From an uncultured Taibaiella sp. (lineage in GTDB: Bacteria; Bacteroidota; Bacteroidia; Chitinophagales; Chitinophagaceae): a stretch of DNA of 9,918 nucleotides. The notes beneath the pieces are model-generated. The model saw nothing but the letters and a program-made list of their open reading frames with translations. It ran no database searches and was not told the DNA's origin. The stretch covers positions 1 to 9,918 of the forward strand of contig CAMPJV010000075.1 of the NCBI GenBank assembly GCA_946886975.1. Reading direction: 5' to 3'. The position numbers were made by a program, and so were the translations under genes. Of this stretch, positions 1 to 6,708 are shown one piece after another (the first letter of the stretch is position 1; the number at the start of each line of letters is the position of its first letter).

Positions 1-21
1 AGATTTGCATAGTGAAATTAC

Positions 22-29
22 TACATTTG
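22..29 (+). promoter_or_regulatory. Bacteroidota-type -7 element upstream of proS
   Basis: The sequence TACATTTG is an exact match to the Bacteroidota primary-sigma -7 consensus TAnnTTTG. It lies 50 bases before the ATG at 80, which would give a leader of roughly 45 nt. A TTTG at 4-7 is only 14 bases upstream, closer than the usual 19-21, and the proper -33 region may be cut by the window edge. The element lies inside an upstream in-frame extension of proS, which argues that the extension is not translated. Confidence 0.6.
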
Positions 30-79
30 CGGCACTCTGCCCAATAGATTTATACATCGAAAAGCATGCCAGATTTTTT

Positions 80-1558
80 ATGAGCACATTAACGACCCGC
101 GAAGAAGATTACTCTCAATGGTACAACGACCTGGTCCTGAAAGGGGGCCTGGCAGATTATTCGGCAGTCAGGGGATGCATGGTGATCAAGCCTTATGGGT
201 TTGCACTTTGGGAGAATATGAGGGATGTGTTGGACCGTATGTTTAAAGAAACAGGACATCAGAACGCATACTTCCCTCTTTTTGTGCCTAAAAGCCTGTT
301 CGAAGCGGAAGAAAAGAACGCGGAAGGTTTCGCGAAAGAGTGTGCTATAGTCACGCATTACCGACTAAAGACTGATCCAAACAACCAGGGAAAGCTGATA
401 GTAGACCCGGAGGCCAAGCTGGAGGAGGAACTGATAGTAAGACCCACCAGCGAGGCGATCATCTGGAGTACATATAAAAAATGGATACAATCATACCGCG
501 ACCTTCCTATACTTATTAATCAATGGGCAAACGTGGTACGGTGGGAAATGAGGACAAGGCTGTTCCTGCGCACCGCGGAATTCCTTTGGCAGGAGGGACA
601 CACTGCTCATGCTACCAGGGAAGAGGCCATTGAGGAGACTGAAAAGATGCTGGACGTGTATGCCACATTTGCAGAGCAATACATGGCTTTGCCGGTAATA
701 CGTGGCGTAAAGACTGCCAACGAGCGTTTCGCCGGCGCGGAGGACACTTATTGCATTGAGGCGCTCATGCAGGACGGCAAGGCATTGCAGGCAGGTACCT
801 CTCACTTCCTTGGCCAGAACTTTGCTAAGGCATTCGACGTGAAGTTTGCTGATAAGGAAAACAAAATGGAATATGTCTGGGCTACCTCATGGGGCGTGTC
901 AACTCGCCTTATAGGTGCGTTGGTAATGGCTCACAGCGACGACCAGGGATTGATCATGCCGCCTAAGATCGCGCCGTTGCAGGTAGTCATCGTACCTATT
1001 TACAACAAGGACGCCGCTACAAGGGATAAGATAGACAGCAAGGCTGAAGAGATCATGAAGGAGCTCCGAGGCAAGGGGATCAGTGTGAAGTATGACAAAG
1101 ACGATACTACGAGGGCAGGATGGAAATTTGCTGAGTACGAGCTAAAGGGCGTACCAGTCCGCGTAGCTCTTGGTGCACGCGATATGGAGAACAATGTGGC
1201 TGAGGTAGCTCGTAGGGACACTAAGGAGAAGGCTGCCTACTCCCTGGATGGCATCAGCGAAAAAGTAGAACAGCTGCTCGCCGACATCCAGCAAAACCTG
1301 TTCGACAGGGCATTGCAATTCAGGGAAAGTAAAACAACCATAGTTGATACATGGGAGGATTTCCAAAAAACACTCACTGAAAAGGGAGGCTTTATCTCTG
1401 CCCATTGGGACGGCACCCCTGAAACTGAGGAGAAGATAAAGGAACTCACCAAAGCCACTATCAGGTGCATACCTCTTAACGGTGCAAAGGAAGAGGGCAA
1501 GTGCGTGCTCACAGGTAAACCCTCCGGCCAGCGTGTCTTCTTTGCACAAGCCTATTAA
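80..1558 (+). CDS. proS: Prolyl-tRNA synthetase, archaeal/eukaryotic-like type
   Basis: Cytoplasmic class II aminoacyl-tRNA synthetase that activates proline with ATP and charges tRNA-Pro. The 492-residue product has the class II catalytic core: a motif 1 region near residues 25-45, RPTSE at 121-125, a motif 2 region at about 154-172 with RTAEF at 164-168, and motif 3 around 271-290 (Arg276, then [12 protein letters not shown]). An anticodon-binding domain follows at about 299-400, and a C-terminal ProS-type domain (about 425-492) ends in the characteristic terminal Tyr. There is no room for the long editing insertion of the E. coli-type enzyme between motifs 2 and 3, so this is the shorter archaeal/eukaryotic-like form, as is usual in Bacteroidota. 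The frame stays open upstream to a TTG at 5, but the ATG at 80 is preferred because a promoter-like element lies in the extension and the family starts here. Only Cys463 and Cys475 occur in the C-terminal domain, so the four-Cys zinc site of some relatives looks incomplete. Confidence 0.96.
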   Translation: MSTLTTREEDYSQWYNDLVLKGGLADYSAVRGCMVIKPYGFALWENMRDVLDRMFKETGHQNAYFPLFVPKSLFEAEEKNAEGFAKECAIVTHYRLKTDPNNQGKLIVDPEAKLEEELIVRPTSEAIIWSTYKKWIQSYRDLPILINQWANVVRWEMRTRLFLRTAEFLWQEGHTAHATREEAIEETEKMLDVYATFAEQYMALPVIRGVKTANERFAGAEDTYCIEALMQDGKALQAGTSHFLGQNFAKAFDVKFADKENKMEYVWATSWGVSTRLIGALVMAHSDDQGLIMPPKIAPLQVVIVPIYNKDAATRDKIDSKAEEIMKELRGKGISVKYDKDDTTRAGWKFAEYELKGVPVRVALGARDMENNVAEVARRDTKEKAAYSLDGISEKVEQLLADIQQNLFDRALQFRESKTTIVDTWEDFQKTLTEKGGFISAHWDGTPETEEKIKELTKATIRCIPLNGAKEEGKCVLTGKPSGQRVFFAQAY

Positions 1559-1601
1559 ACATTATTTCACCATCTATACGCTTTGAAAACAAATCACTAC
1601 A

Positions 1602-2060
1602 ATGGAAAGTTATAAACGGGAAGAAGGCATCTTTCACTTAGGTATAGACGAGACTGCACGCGCCTATATGCTGGAGACCTCCCGCTGGGCAAAGTTCCTG
1701 GCCCTGATAGGACTCATACTTACCGGCATGCTCTCGATCGGCCTCGTCTTCCTGATCTTCGGTTCTTCCGAAATATCGAAGCAGTTTGGCGCGGCCTATG
1801 GGATCGGATATGGCATCGGCATGTTCCTGTTCTATCTCTTTATCATCCTCATCATCTTGTACCCCTCGCTCACCTTACTTCGTTTCTCCAAGAAGATAAA
1901 ACCGGCGCTTCAGACAGGAAACAATGAGCAGTTCAACGACGCGATCAAGAACCTGAAGAACACGTTTAAGTTCTGGGGTATTTACATGATCGTATTCCTG
2001 GCTATCTACGGTATCAGCATCATATTTATTATCCTGGGTACGGTTGTATCTGGCTTCTAA
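1602..2060 (+). CDS. Small three-helix membrane protein, DUF5362-like
   Basis: A 152-residue integral membrane protein of unknown function. A polar N-terminus (about 1-29) is followed by hydrophobic segments at about 30-53, 70-93 and 124-150. A Gly-rich stretch (GAAYGIGYGIG, 63-73) leads into the second helix, and a charged, amphipathic loop (about 95-122, with KKIKPAL and NNEQFNDAIKNLKN) joins helices 2 and 3. The layout and the Asn/Lys-rich loop resemble the Bacteroidota family DUF5362; this is from memory, not from a search. It starts 43 bases after the proS stop on the same strand, so it may be read through from proS. A TAnnnTTTG-like sequence at 1577-1585 has one spacer base too many to be convincing. 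It ends 72 bases before the convergent acyl-CoA synthetase. The gene is clearly real from its coherent topology, but its role is unknown. Confidence 0.85.
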   Translation: MESYKREEGIFHLGIDETARAYMLETSRWAKFLALIGLILTGMLSIGLVFLIFGSSEISKQFGAAYGIGYGIGMFLFYLFIILIILYPSLTLLRFSKKIKPALQTGNNEQFNDAIKNLKNTFKFWGIYMIVFLAIYGISIIFIILGTVVSGF

Positions 2061-2080
2061 ATCCAACCAAACATTTTCAT

Positions 2081-2127
2081 TTGCGGCGACGAGTAAAAAG
2101 AAAGGTGCTGGATAGAAGTTGCCGCAA
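2081..2127. terminator. Candidate bidirectional terminator stem in a convergent junction
   Basis: TTGCGGCGAC (2081-2090) pairs with GTTGCCGCAA (2118-2127): ten base pairs with one G-U and a 27-nt A-rich loop. It lies between the stop of the membrane-protein gene (2060) and the stop of the acyl-CoA synthetase (2133), where a shared terminator would be expected. No T-run follows the stem on either strand, so it does not fit the classical intrinsic terminator. It may act as a 3'-end stabiliser instead. Confidence 0.4.
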
Positions 2128-2132
2128 TAGCT

Positions 2133-3914
2133 CTACTCCTCCCCCGCCCCATAGATCTTCTCGATCTCGTTTGCATACTTCTTCTCTATCACCTTCCTCT
2201 TGATCTTCAGGGATGGCGTAAGCTCTCCGCTGTCAATAGTCCACTCCGCCGGTAGTAGCTCAAATCTCTTCACCTGCTCTACGTGACTGAATAAGGGATT
2301 GTATTTGTCAAGCTGCTTCCTGATAAGTGCTTTCACTTCAGGCATCAGGATCAGCTCCCTGTTAGTGCCGGCCACCTGCTTGCCCTGGTCCTGCAGATGT
2401 TTCCTTACATGAGCAAATGCGGGTACGATAAGAGCACCCACAAACTTCTGCGCTGCGCCCACTACGATCATCTGCTCTATGTAAATGCTCTCCTTCATCT
2501 TGTTCTCTATCGGCTGTGGAGCCACGTACTTCCCACCCGAAGTCTTAAATATCTCCTTTTTTCGGTCAGTGATCTTCAGGAAGCGACCTTCTATCCATTC
2601 ACCTATATCTCCTGTATAGAACCAGCCATCCTTTATCACTTCAGCAGTAAGCTCAGGCTTTTTATAATAGCCCATCATCACGTTATTGCCCCTGGTGATG
2701 ATCTCGCCATCTTCTCCAAGCTTCACCTCCACGTTCTGGATAAGCGGTCCTATAGAACCGATCCGCCTGTCTTCAGATTCGAACCTGTTCACTGATATTA
2801 CCGGAGATGTCTCCGTAAGACCATACCCCTCCATGATCACAATATTAGCCGCGGTAAATATCCGTATCAGTCGCTCCTGGCATGGAGCAGAGCCGGTAAC
2901 GATGGCCTTCACATTTCCACCCAGCGCTTCCCTCCATTTGTTGAAGATGATCTTATTGGCCAGCTTTAGCTGAAACTGATACCACCAGCTTCCCCTATTC
3001 ACGTTATCATATTTCTTCCCAAGCTCCAGCGCCCAGAAAAAAAGCGCTCTCTTCATACCCGTAAGCTCAACACCCTTTCCAAGTATCCGTTCGTACACCT
3101 TCTCCAGCAATCGCGGCACGGTAGTGAACACAAGTGGTTTCACCTCCCGCAGATTGTCTCCTATGGTCTCCATGCTTTCCGCATAATAGATGGAGATACC
3201 TGCATCCAGGTAGATGTAGGTCACCGTCTTTTCAAAGATGTGGTTCAACGGTAGAAAGCTCAGGGCCTTCGCTCCCTTTTCTGCGAAAGAGAAGGCAGGC
3301 ATCGAGTCAATGATGTTACTCACAATATTGTGATGGCTCAGCATCACGCCTTTCGGATTGCCTGTTGTTCCTGATGTATAGATGATCGTTGCAAGGGTAT
3401 CGCTGTTGATCCTGTCAATGACTGACTGGTCCGGGCTCAGGTTCTTCGCGGTAAGCTCCTTCCAGTTGCTCATGCCGTCTACCTCATCAAATGAAAAGAT
3501 ATGCTTCAGCGTAGGTACGCCGGCAAATGCTTCTTTGAATCGCGCATACATATTCGCGTCGGAAAGGAACAGTATCCGCACCCCCGCCTCGTTCAGTATG
3601 AACGCTATCTCCTGCGGACTGATAGTCGGATAGATTGGTGTAAGCACTGCGCCGGTCATCTGGACAGCTAGATCAGTAATGAGCCACTCAGGTCTGTTGG
3701 GAGCTATGATGGCTACCTTCTCCTGTTGCTCCGGCTCCAGTATGTCATTAGACATGCCAAGGGATAAAAGTCCTCCGCAGAGCCTGGCAGCCGTATCCCA
3801 CGCTTCCTTTGATGAATAGGTTCGCCATTGGCCCTGCTCCTTCGCGGCCAGCATTACGTCGCCAGGGTCCCGCTCACTTCTTTGCGCTACTATATCAAAA
3901 AGACGAGTGATCAT
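2133..3914 (-). CDS. Long-chain fatty-acid--CoA ligase (AMP-forming, FAA1/FadD-like)
   Basis: Activates long-chain fatty acids to acyl-CoA through an acyl-adenylate, feeding phospholipid synthesis or beta-oxidation; probably cytoplasmic or membrane-peripheral. The 593-residue protein has the full ANL-superfamily signature: the phosphate-binding loop YTSGTTGNPKGV at 179-190, a GSAP motif at 341-344, GYGLTET at 363-369, TGD at 434-436, and the hinge/linker TDRKKEIFKTSGGKYVAP at 449-466. The C-terminal lid contains LTPSLKIKRKVI (565-576), whose Lys residues include the likely catalytic lysine. Length and motif spelling fit COG1022 long-chain synthetases rather than short-chain ligases. The ATG at 3914 is chosen; an in-frame TTG at 3947 would add 11 unconserved residues and overlaps promoter-like sequence. 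It is convergent with the upstream membrane-protein gene and divergent from the small gene at 4172. Substrate chain length cannot be read from the sequence. Confidence 0.93.
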   Translation of the reverse strand: MITRLFDIVAQRSERDPGDVMLAAKEQGQWRTYSSKEAWDTAARLCGGLLSLGMSNDILEPEQQEKVAIIAPNRPEWLITDLAVQMTGAVLTPIYPTISPQEIAFILNEAGVRILFLSDANMYARFKEAFAGVPTLKHIFSFDEVDGMSNWKELTAKNLSPDQSVIDRINSDTLATIIYTSGTTGNPKGVMLSHHNIVSNIIDSMPAFSFAEKGAKALSFLPLNHIFEKTVTYIYLDAGISIYYAESMETIGDNLREVKPLVFTTVPRLLEKVYERILGKGVELTGMKRALFFWALELGKKYDNVNRGSWWYQFQLKLANKIIFNKWREALGGNVKAIVTGSAPCQERLIRIFTAANIVIMEGYGLTETSPVISVNRFESEDRRIGSIGPLIQNVEVKLGEDGEIITRGNNVMMGYYKKPELTAEVIKDGWFYTGDIGEWIEGRFLKITDRKKEIFKTSGGKYVAPQPIENKMKESIYIEQMIVVGAAQKFVGALIVPAFAHVRKHLQDQGKQVAGTNRELILMPEVKALIRKQLDKYNPLFSHVEQVKRFELLPAEWTIDSGELTPSLKIKRKVIEKKYANEIEKIYGAGEE

Positions 3915-3917
3915 CTT

Positions 3918-3948
3918 TAAATTTAGCCAATAAGCAGCTATATTCAAA
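3918..3948 (-). promoter_or_regulatory. Candidate promoter of the acyl-CoA synthetase
   Basis: On the minus strand TTTG (3948-3945) is followed after exactly 19 bases by TAAATTTA (3925-3918). This fits the Bacteroidota -33/-7 arrangement with one mismatch at the last -7 base. The -7 element is only three bases from the ATG at 3914, so a transcript from it would have essentially no leader. Confidence 0.4.
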
Positions 3949-4028
3949 AGCAGCGCCTCTGCAAAGCGTTAAGTCCCCTCGCTGAAACAAAGGTTTCCAA
4001 CAGACACATTAGGAAATCAACTAACGGG

Positions 4029-4072
4029 TATGCTTTCACTATGCTTTCACTATGCTTTCAATACGCTTCTCC
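4029..4072. repeat. 11-bp direct-repeat array (TATGCTTTCAC)
   Basis: Three consecutive 11-bp units start at 4029, 4040 and 4051. The first two are identical (TATGCTTTCAC), the third differs in its last base, and a fourth degraded copy (TACGCTTCTCC) occupies 4062-4072. The array lies in the divergent intergenic region between the acyl-CoA synthetase and the small gene at 4172. A period of about one helical turn would place all copies on the same face of the DNA, as in some protein-binding arrays, but simple slippage duplication is equally possible. Confidence 0.75.
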
Positions 4073-4078
4073 TAAGCC

Positions 4079-4088
4079 TTACCGGTAA
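4079..4088. repeat. 10-bp perfect palindrome TTACCGGTAA
   Basis: TTACCGGTAA is a perfect palindrome centred at 4083/4084, six bases after the 11-bp repeat array and about 90 bases before the ATG at 4172. It could be an operator for a dimeric regulator; no regulator gene is adjacent, so this is only a candidate site. Confidence 0.35.
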
Positions 4089-4148
4089 AGTAGCTACGCA
4101 ACTTCCGTCTGTCTGCCTGCAGCCAACCCCCATCCCGCCTCAAATCAG

Positions 4149-4156
4149 TACCTTTA
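4149..4156 (+). promoter_or_regulatory. Weak -7-like element before the small-protein gene
   Basis: TACCTTTA matches TAnnTTTG at all but the last base and lies 15 bases before the ATG at 4172. No convincing TTTG-like -33 box is seen at the expected distance upstream, so this is a weak prediction for the promoter of the 4172/4509 gene pair. Confidence 0.3.
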
Positions 4157-4171
4157 CAAAAAGGTTTCAGC

Positions 4172-4483
4172 ATGAAGGAGAGCTATGGCACACTGGTAGA
4201 CACCGTAAATGGCTTGAAAGCAGACGGATACACCCTCGACTTTAATATCCAGCAGGATTGCCTCATCTGTCACAACACCAACACTTCTCTCTCGCCGGAA
4301 GACTTCGAAATAGATAAGGTCTACCGCTTTGAAGGTGCATCCGATCCCGACGATTCGGCAATAGTCTACGCTATCTCGGCTCCCAAACTCGGAGCCAAGG
4401 GTGTGCTTGTAAATGCGTATGGCATATATGCAGACGATATATCCGCCGCATTGGTAGCGAGGCTGCATCATCATCACCAATAA
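4172..4483 (+). CDS. Small conserved Bacteroidota protein of unknown function
   Basis: A 103-residue soluble protein with no signal peptide or membrane segment. It begins with a short predicted helix (YGTLVDTVNGLKADGY, 5-20), then a DFN segment and a Cys pair (Cys30, Cys33), a central SPEDFEIDKVYRFEG (41-55) and DPDDSAIVYAISA (58-70), and a Gly/Ala-rich GAKGVLVNAYGIYADDIS (74-91). I recall close relatives in Chitinophagaceae and related groups being labelled 'phosphoribosylpyrophosphate synthetase'. That name is not supported: the protein is about a third of that enzyme's length, and no PRPP-binding motif is visible. It ends in four consecutive His (99-102), which look natural since the preceding sequence belongs to the family. 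It lies 25 bases before a cupin gene on the same strand, so the two are probably co-transcribed. Function unknown. Confidence 0.85.
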   Translation: MKESYGTLVDTVNGLKADGYTLDFNIQQDCLICHNTNTSLSPEDFEIDKVYRFEGASDPDDSAIVYAISAPKLGAKGVLVNAYGIYADDISAALVARLHHHHQ

Positions 4484-4508
4484 CAGAACTATTCTTAAGC
4501 TGCTCACT

Positions 4509-4901
4509 ATGGAGAATAAAGCAAACGAAGCAACACCTCAGCGTCCTGAAGGAGACAGAATGTTAAACGCACCACTGGTGCATATGGACCTGAACAAGTT
4601 CATAGCGCAGGTACGCGCCGAATCTACATGGGCAGACAGCGATCACAACGCCATTACCATCTATAAGAATGAAAGTGTACGGATAGTGCTGATAGGCATG
4701 CACGATCAGGCCGTCCTGAAAACCCATACAGCCAGCGGCGTCATCACTGTGCACGTGCTGGAAGGCAGCGTGGACTTCATAACAGAGGAACAAACAGTCT
4801 CCCTCGACAAAGGCCAGATGGTAGCCCTGCAGGAAAAGATACTTCACAGCGTAAAAGCAAAAGAGGAGAGCTTCTTTCTGCTGACGTTAGTAATAAAATA
4901 A
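4509..4901 (+). CDS. Small cupin-domain protein
   Basis: A 130-residue cytoplasmic protein with a single cupin_2-type beta-barrel at about residues 55-130 after a polar N-terminal extension. Cupin motif 1 corresponds to about 70-87 (KTHTASGVITVHVLEG) and motif 2 to about 101-116 (KGQMVALQEKILHSVK). His72 and His113 sit where metal-ligand His residues normally are, but the second motif 1 His is replaced (HTA instead of HxH) and the usual motif 1 Glu position is not Glu. Metal binding and enzyme activity are therefore doubtful, and a sensor or ligand-binding role is possible. The ATG at 4509 follows the previous gene by 25 bases, which suggests one transcript; an alternative in-frame ATG at 4560 would remove the N-terminal extension. 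It converges on the YwqK-like gene, whose stop is 44 bases away. The substrate cannot be inferred. Confidence 0.87.
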   Translation: MENKANEATPQRPEGDRMLNAPLVHMDLNKFIAQVRAESTWADSDHNAITIYKNESVRIVLIGMHDQAVLKTHTASGVITVHVLEGSVDFITEEQTVSLDKGQMVALQEKILHSVKAKEESFFLLTLVIK

Positions 4902-4945
4902 AGCCCAATCGTCTCCGAGTCGAGCAACGAACAACTCAATTCAGA

Positions 4946-6565
4946 CTAATCAACGCCGACCTGCGGTACATCATTCAGCCAGAAGACGACCGGAAGTACT
5001 TTCCTCTGGCTAAAAGTATGTCCATCAATTTGCGCCGGGATCCATTGTCGCATTTCAGAGATGATACGGATGGCCTCATTATCGCACGACTCGTAGAAAC
5101 CCTTTTCTACTCTTGGCTCAGTCACTTCTCCTTGTTCATTCACGGTAAAAGAGATAAGCACCTTTCCTTCTGCTCTGGACTCTTTGGCATCCTCTGGGTA
5201 TTCCAGGTTGTTGCCTATATAGGTCATTACATCACCATTGAATATCGCATCAGTCCTTATCGGCGGGCATTCGATCGCTTCTCCCGATTCCGCAAAACAC
5301 TTCTCTGCTACAACGTTGCCTTTCTTATATTGGCTGTACCTTTTCAATTGGCCGTTCCGGTACAATACTTTCAGGTCGCCATGTAGCGTATCATTCACAA
5401 AGTCGAGTTCAAGCCACTTGTTATCTGAGAAATCATAATTAACCTTGTAAGGTCCATGCTTTTTTCCATGCAGCCAGTTTGTCTGTGCAATGAGCTTTCC
5501 TTCTTCATCGTAATCTGTCTCCTTCCCTTCAAGCAATCCATCTTTATATGAGAATTCAGACTTTACTTTCTGCGTCCCGATATAGTATTTAGTAAACTTT
5601 CCATGCCATCTTAATCCTTTTAATCCACCCGTCGTACGTATAGCTCCGGTCGCTGAGTCGTACCAGGTTGCCTTTGCTATGTCATGATGATATTCTAGCA
5701 CACCTTCCAGTTTCGTTGAATCCTCGTAGTATTGCTTCCATAGCCCCTCTCTTAAGCCTTTCCTAAACTCGCCCCTCATGGCGACACCTCCCAGACGGTT
5801 GTATTTTAGAAATATCCCTTCTGCCCTTCCATCTTCATAGTCGACGGTTGACCTCAACTCCTCCGATACTGGATCATATGTTTCCCAGGACCCCACCTTT
5901 TTCCCATTCTTATATTGTCCTTTCTCAATTTTCTTATGGGTCGTGCGGTCATAACGGCCGAAGGGACCGTCCAGCACCCCATTATTAAAAAATCTGACAC
6001 TGGCAATATCTTCTGAATTCGGGTAGTATATCTTCCAGAGTCCATTAAGAATGTATTCGTCGGGAAAAACTTTTAGCTTTCTAATACCTTCAGATTTCTT
6101 AACACCATTAATATCAAAATTTATGACCTTTTGCAAGCGGGCGCTGTCGCTATAGATCAACTTAGTTTCGATCCGCTGGTTTTGATCATAGAACCGCCAT
6201 TCACCTGTGCGAATACCGTCAACATACATGCCCTCCTTATAAATCGTTCCTGCTAAAGGCCTTAAAATGTAATAATGACCATCTTTTACGGCTTCAAGTA
6301 TATCGCCAGTTGCGACTCCGTCAACAAAGGTGGGTTTTACAGAACTTGAGTAGAATAGCTTGTCGTTTGCAATGTACATATTCACGCGAAAGTGCACGCT
6401 GTCCTCTCTTTCCACAGTTGCAAAACGCGACGTCTTGCTCTTGGGAACTCCCCTTGGCAAATAGATCGTGTCCTGCTTAACTGGTTTCTGGGCTTCTGCT
6501 GCCAGGTTAAAGGACAAAACGCAACTCAGCGCGACAATCATTCTGGCAACAGTATTCATAAGCAT
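4946..6565 (-). CDS. Secreted YwqK/MORN-like repeat protein with C-terminal TonB_C domain
   Basis: A 539-residue exported protein. The N-terminus is a typical signal peptide with hydrophobic core MIVALSCVLSFNLA (9-22) and a likely signal peptidase I site after AEA (25). Residues about 105-415 carry repeated Gly-rich beta-hairpin units of the YwqK/MORN-like type, such as NGLWKIYY (174-181), GKKVGSWETYD (221-231), GLREGLWKQYY (270-280), DGLLEGKETDY (342-352) and HGKKHGPYKVNY (366-377). A TonB C-terminal-type domain follows (about 450-530), with EGKVLISFTVNEQGEV (466-481), then a segment resembling the conserved second half of that domain and a W-x-P motif (508-510). Many databases label YwqK repeats 'antitoxin', but export and the TonB_C domain make a toxin-antitoxin role unlikely; a periplasmic or envelope structural role is more likely. 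ATGs at 6565 and 6559 are both plausible. Sampled stretches are visibly more AT-rich than the flanking genes. Confidence 0.88.
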   Translation of the reverse strand: MLMNTVARMIVALSCVLSFNLAAEAQKPVKQDTIYLPRGVPKSKTSRFATVEREDSVHFRVNMYIANDKLFYSSSVKPTFVDGVATGDILEAVKDGHYYILRPLAGTIYKEGMYVDGIRTGEWRFYDQNQRIETKLIYSDSARLQKVINFDINGVKKSEGIRKLKVFPDEYILNGLWKIYYPNSEDIASVRFFNNGVLDGPFGRYDRTTHKKIEKGQYKNGKKVGSWETYDPVSEELRSTVDYEDGRAEGIFLKYNRLGGVAMRGEFRKGLREGLWKQYYEDSTKLEGVLEYHHDIAKATWYDSATGAIRTTGGLKGLRWHGKFTKYYIGTQKVKSEFSYKDGLLEGKETDYDEEGKLIAQTNWLHGKKHGPYKVNYDFSDNKWLELDFVNDTLHGDLKVLYRNGQLKRYSQYKKGNVVAEKCFAESGEAIECPPIRTDAIFNGDVMTYIGNNLEYPEDAKESRAEGKVLISFTVNEQGEVTEPRVEKGFYESCDNEAIRIISEMRQWIPAQIDGHTFSQRKVLPVVFWLNDVPQVGVD

Positions 6566-6574
6566 TCTTATCTA

Positions 6575-6582
6575 CAAAAATA
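6575..6582 (-). promoter_or_regulatory. -7 element of the YwqK/TonB_C gene
   Basis: Read on the minus strand, this is TATTTTTG, an exact TAnnTTTG match. It is nine bases upstream of the ATG at 6565 and 15 upstream of the ATG at 6559. A TTTCG on the same strand at about 6606-6602 could serve as a degenerate -33 box with roughly 19 bases of spacing. It gives the gene its own promoter rather than reliance on the upstream ligase gene. Confidence 0.55.
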
Positions 6583-6681
6583 ATCGCTCTCCGGCTAAAA
6601 ACGAAAGTGGCTTTTACTCGAATGTCCTCCTGACCGCTCAAGCCAATATTAGCCCAAGCTACCCACCGCTATAACTCATCT

Positions 6682-6708
6682 AACAACGAACAACGAACAA
6701 CGAACAAC
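6682..6708. repeat. Heptamer tandem repeat (AACAACG), about 3.9 copies
   Basis: AACAACG is repeated perfectly at 6682, 6689 and 6696, with six further bases of a fourth copy at 6703-6708. It runs directly into the stop codon of the minus-strand ligase gene (6708-6710). A related single copy, CAACGAACAAC, is at 4925-4935, eleven bases past the stop of the other minus-strand gene. Confidence 0.85.

Noticed and set aside
5..79. N-terminal extension of proS from a TTG codon
   Set aside because: Contains an exact -7 promoter element, and the extension is not part of the family; the ATG at 80 is better.
1577..1585. Promoter-like TACGCTTTG before the membrane-protein gene
   Set aside because: It has three instead of two bases between TA and TTTG and no clear -33 box; co-transcription with proS is as likely.
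4030..4245. 71-codon plus-strand frame starting in the 11-bp repeats
   Set aside because: Runs out of frame into the real gene at 4172 and is made mostly of repeat and intergenic sequence.
4466..4480. Run of four His codons that might suggest a vector tag
   Set aside because: Only four His followed by Gln and a natural stop within family-like sequence; no vector sequence is nearby.
4946..6565. Toxin-antitoxin module based on YwqK repeats
   Set aside because: The protein has a signal peptide and a TonB_C domain, and no toxin-like partner gene is adjacent.
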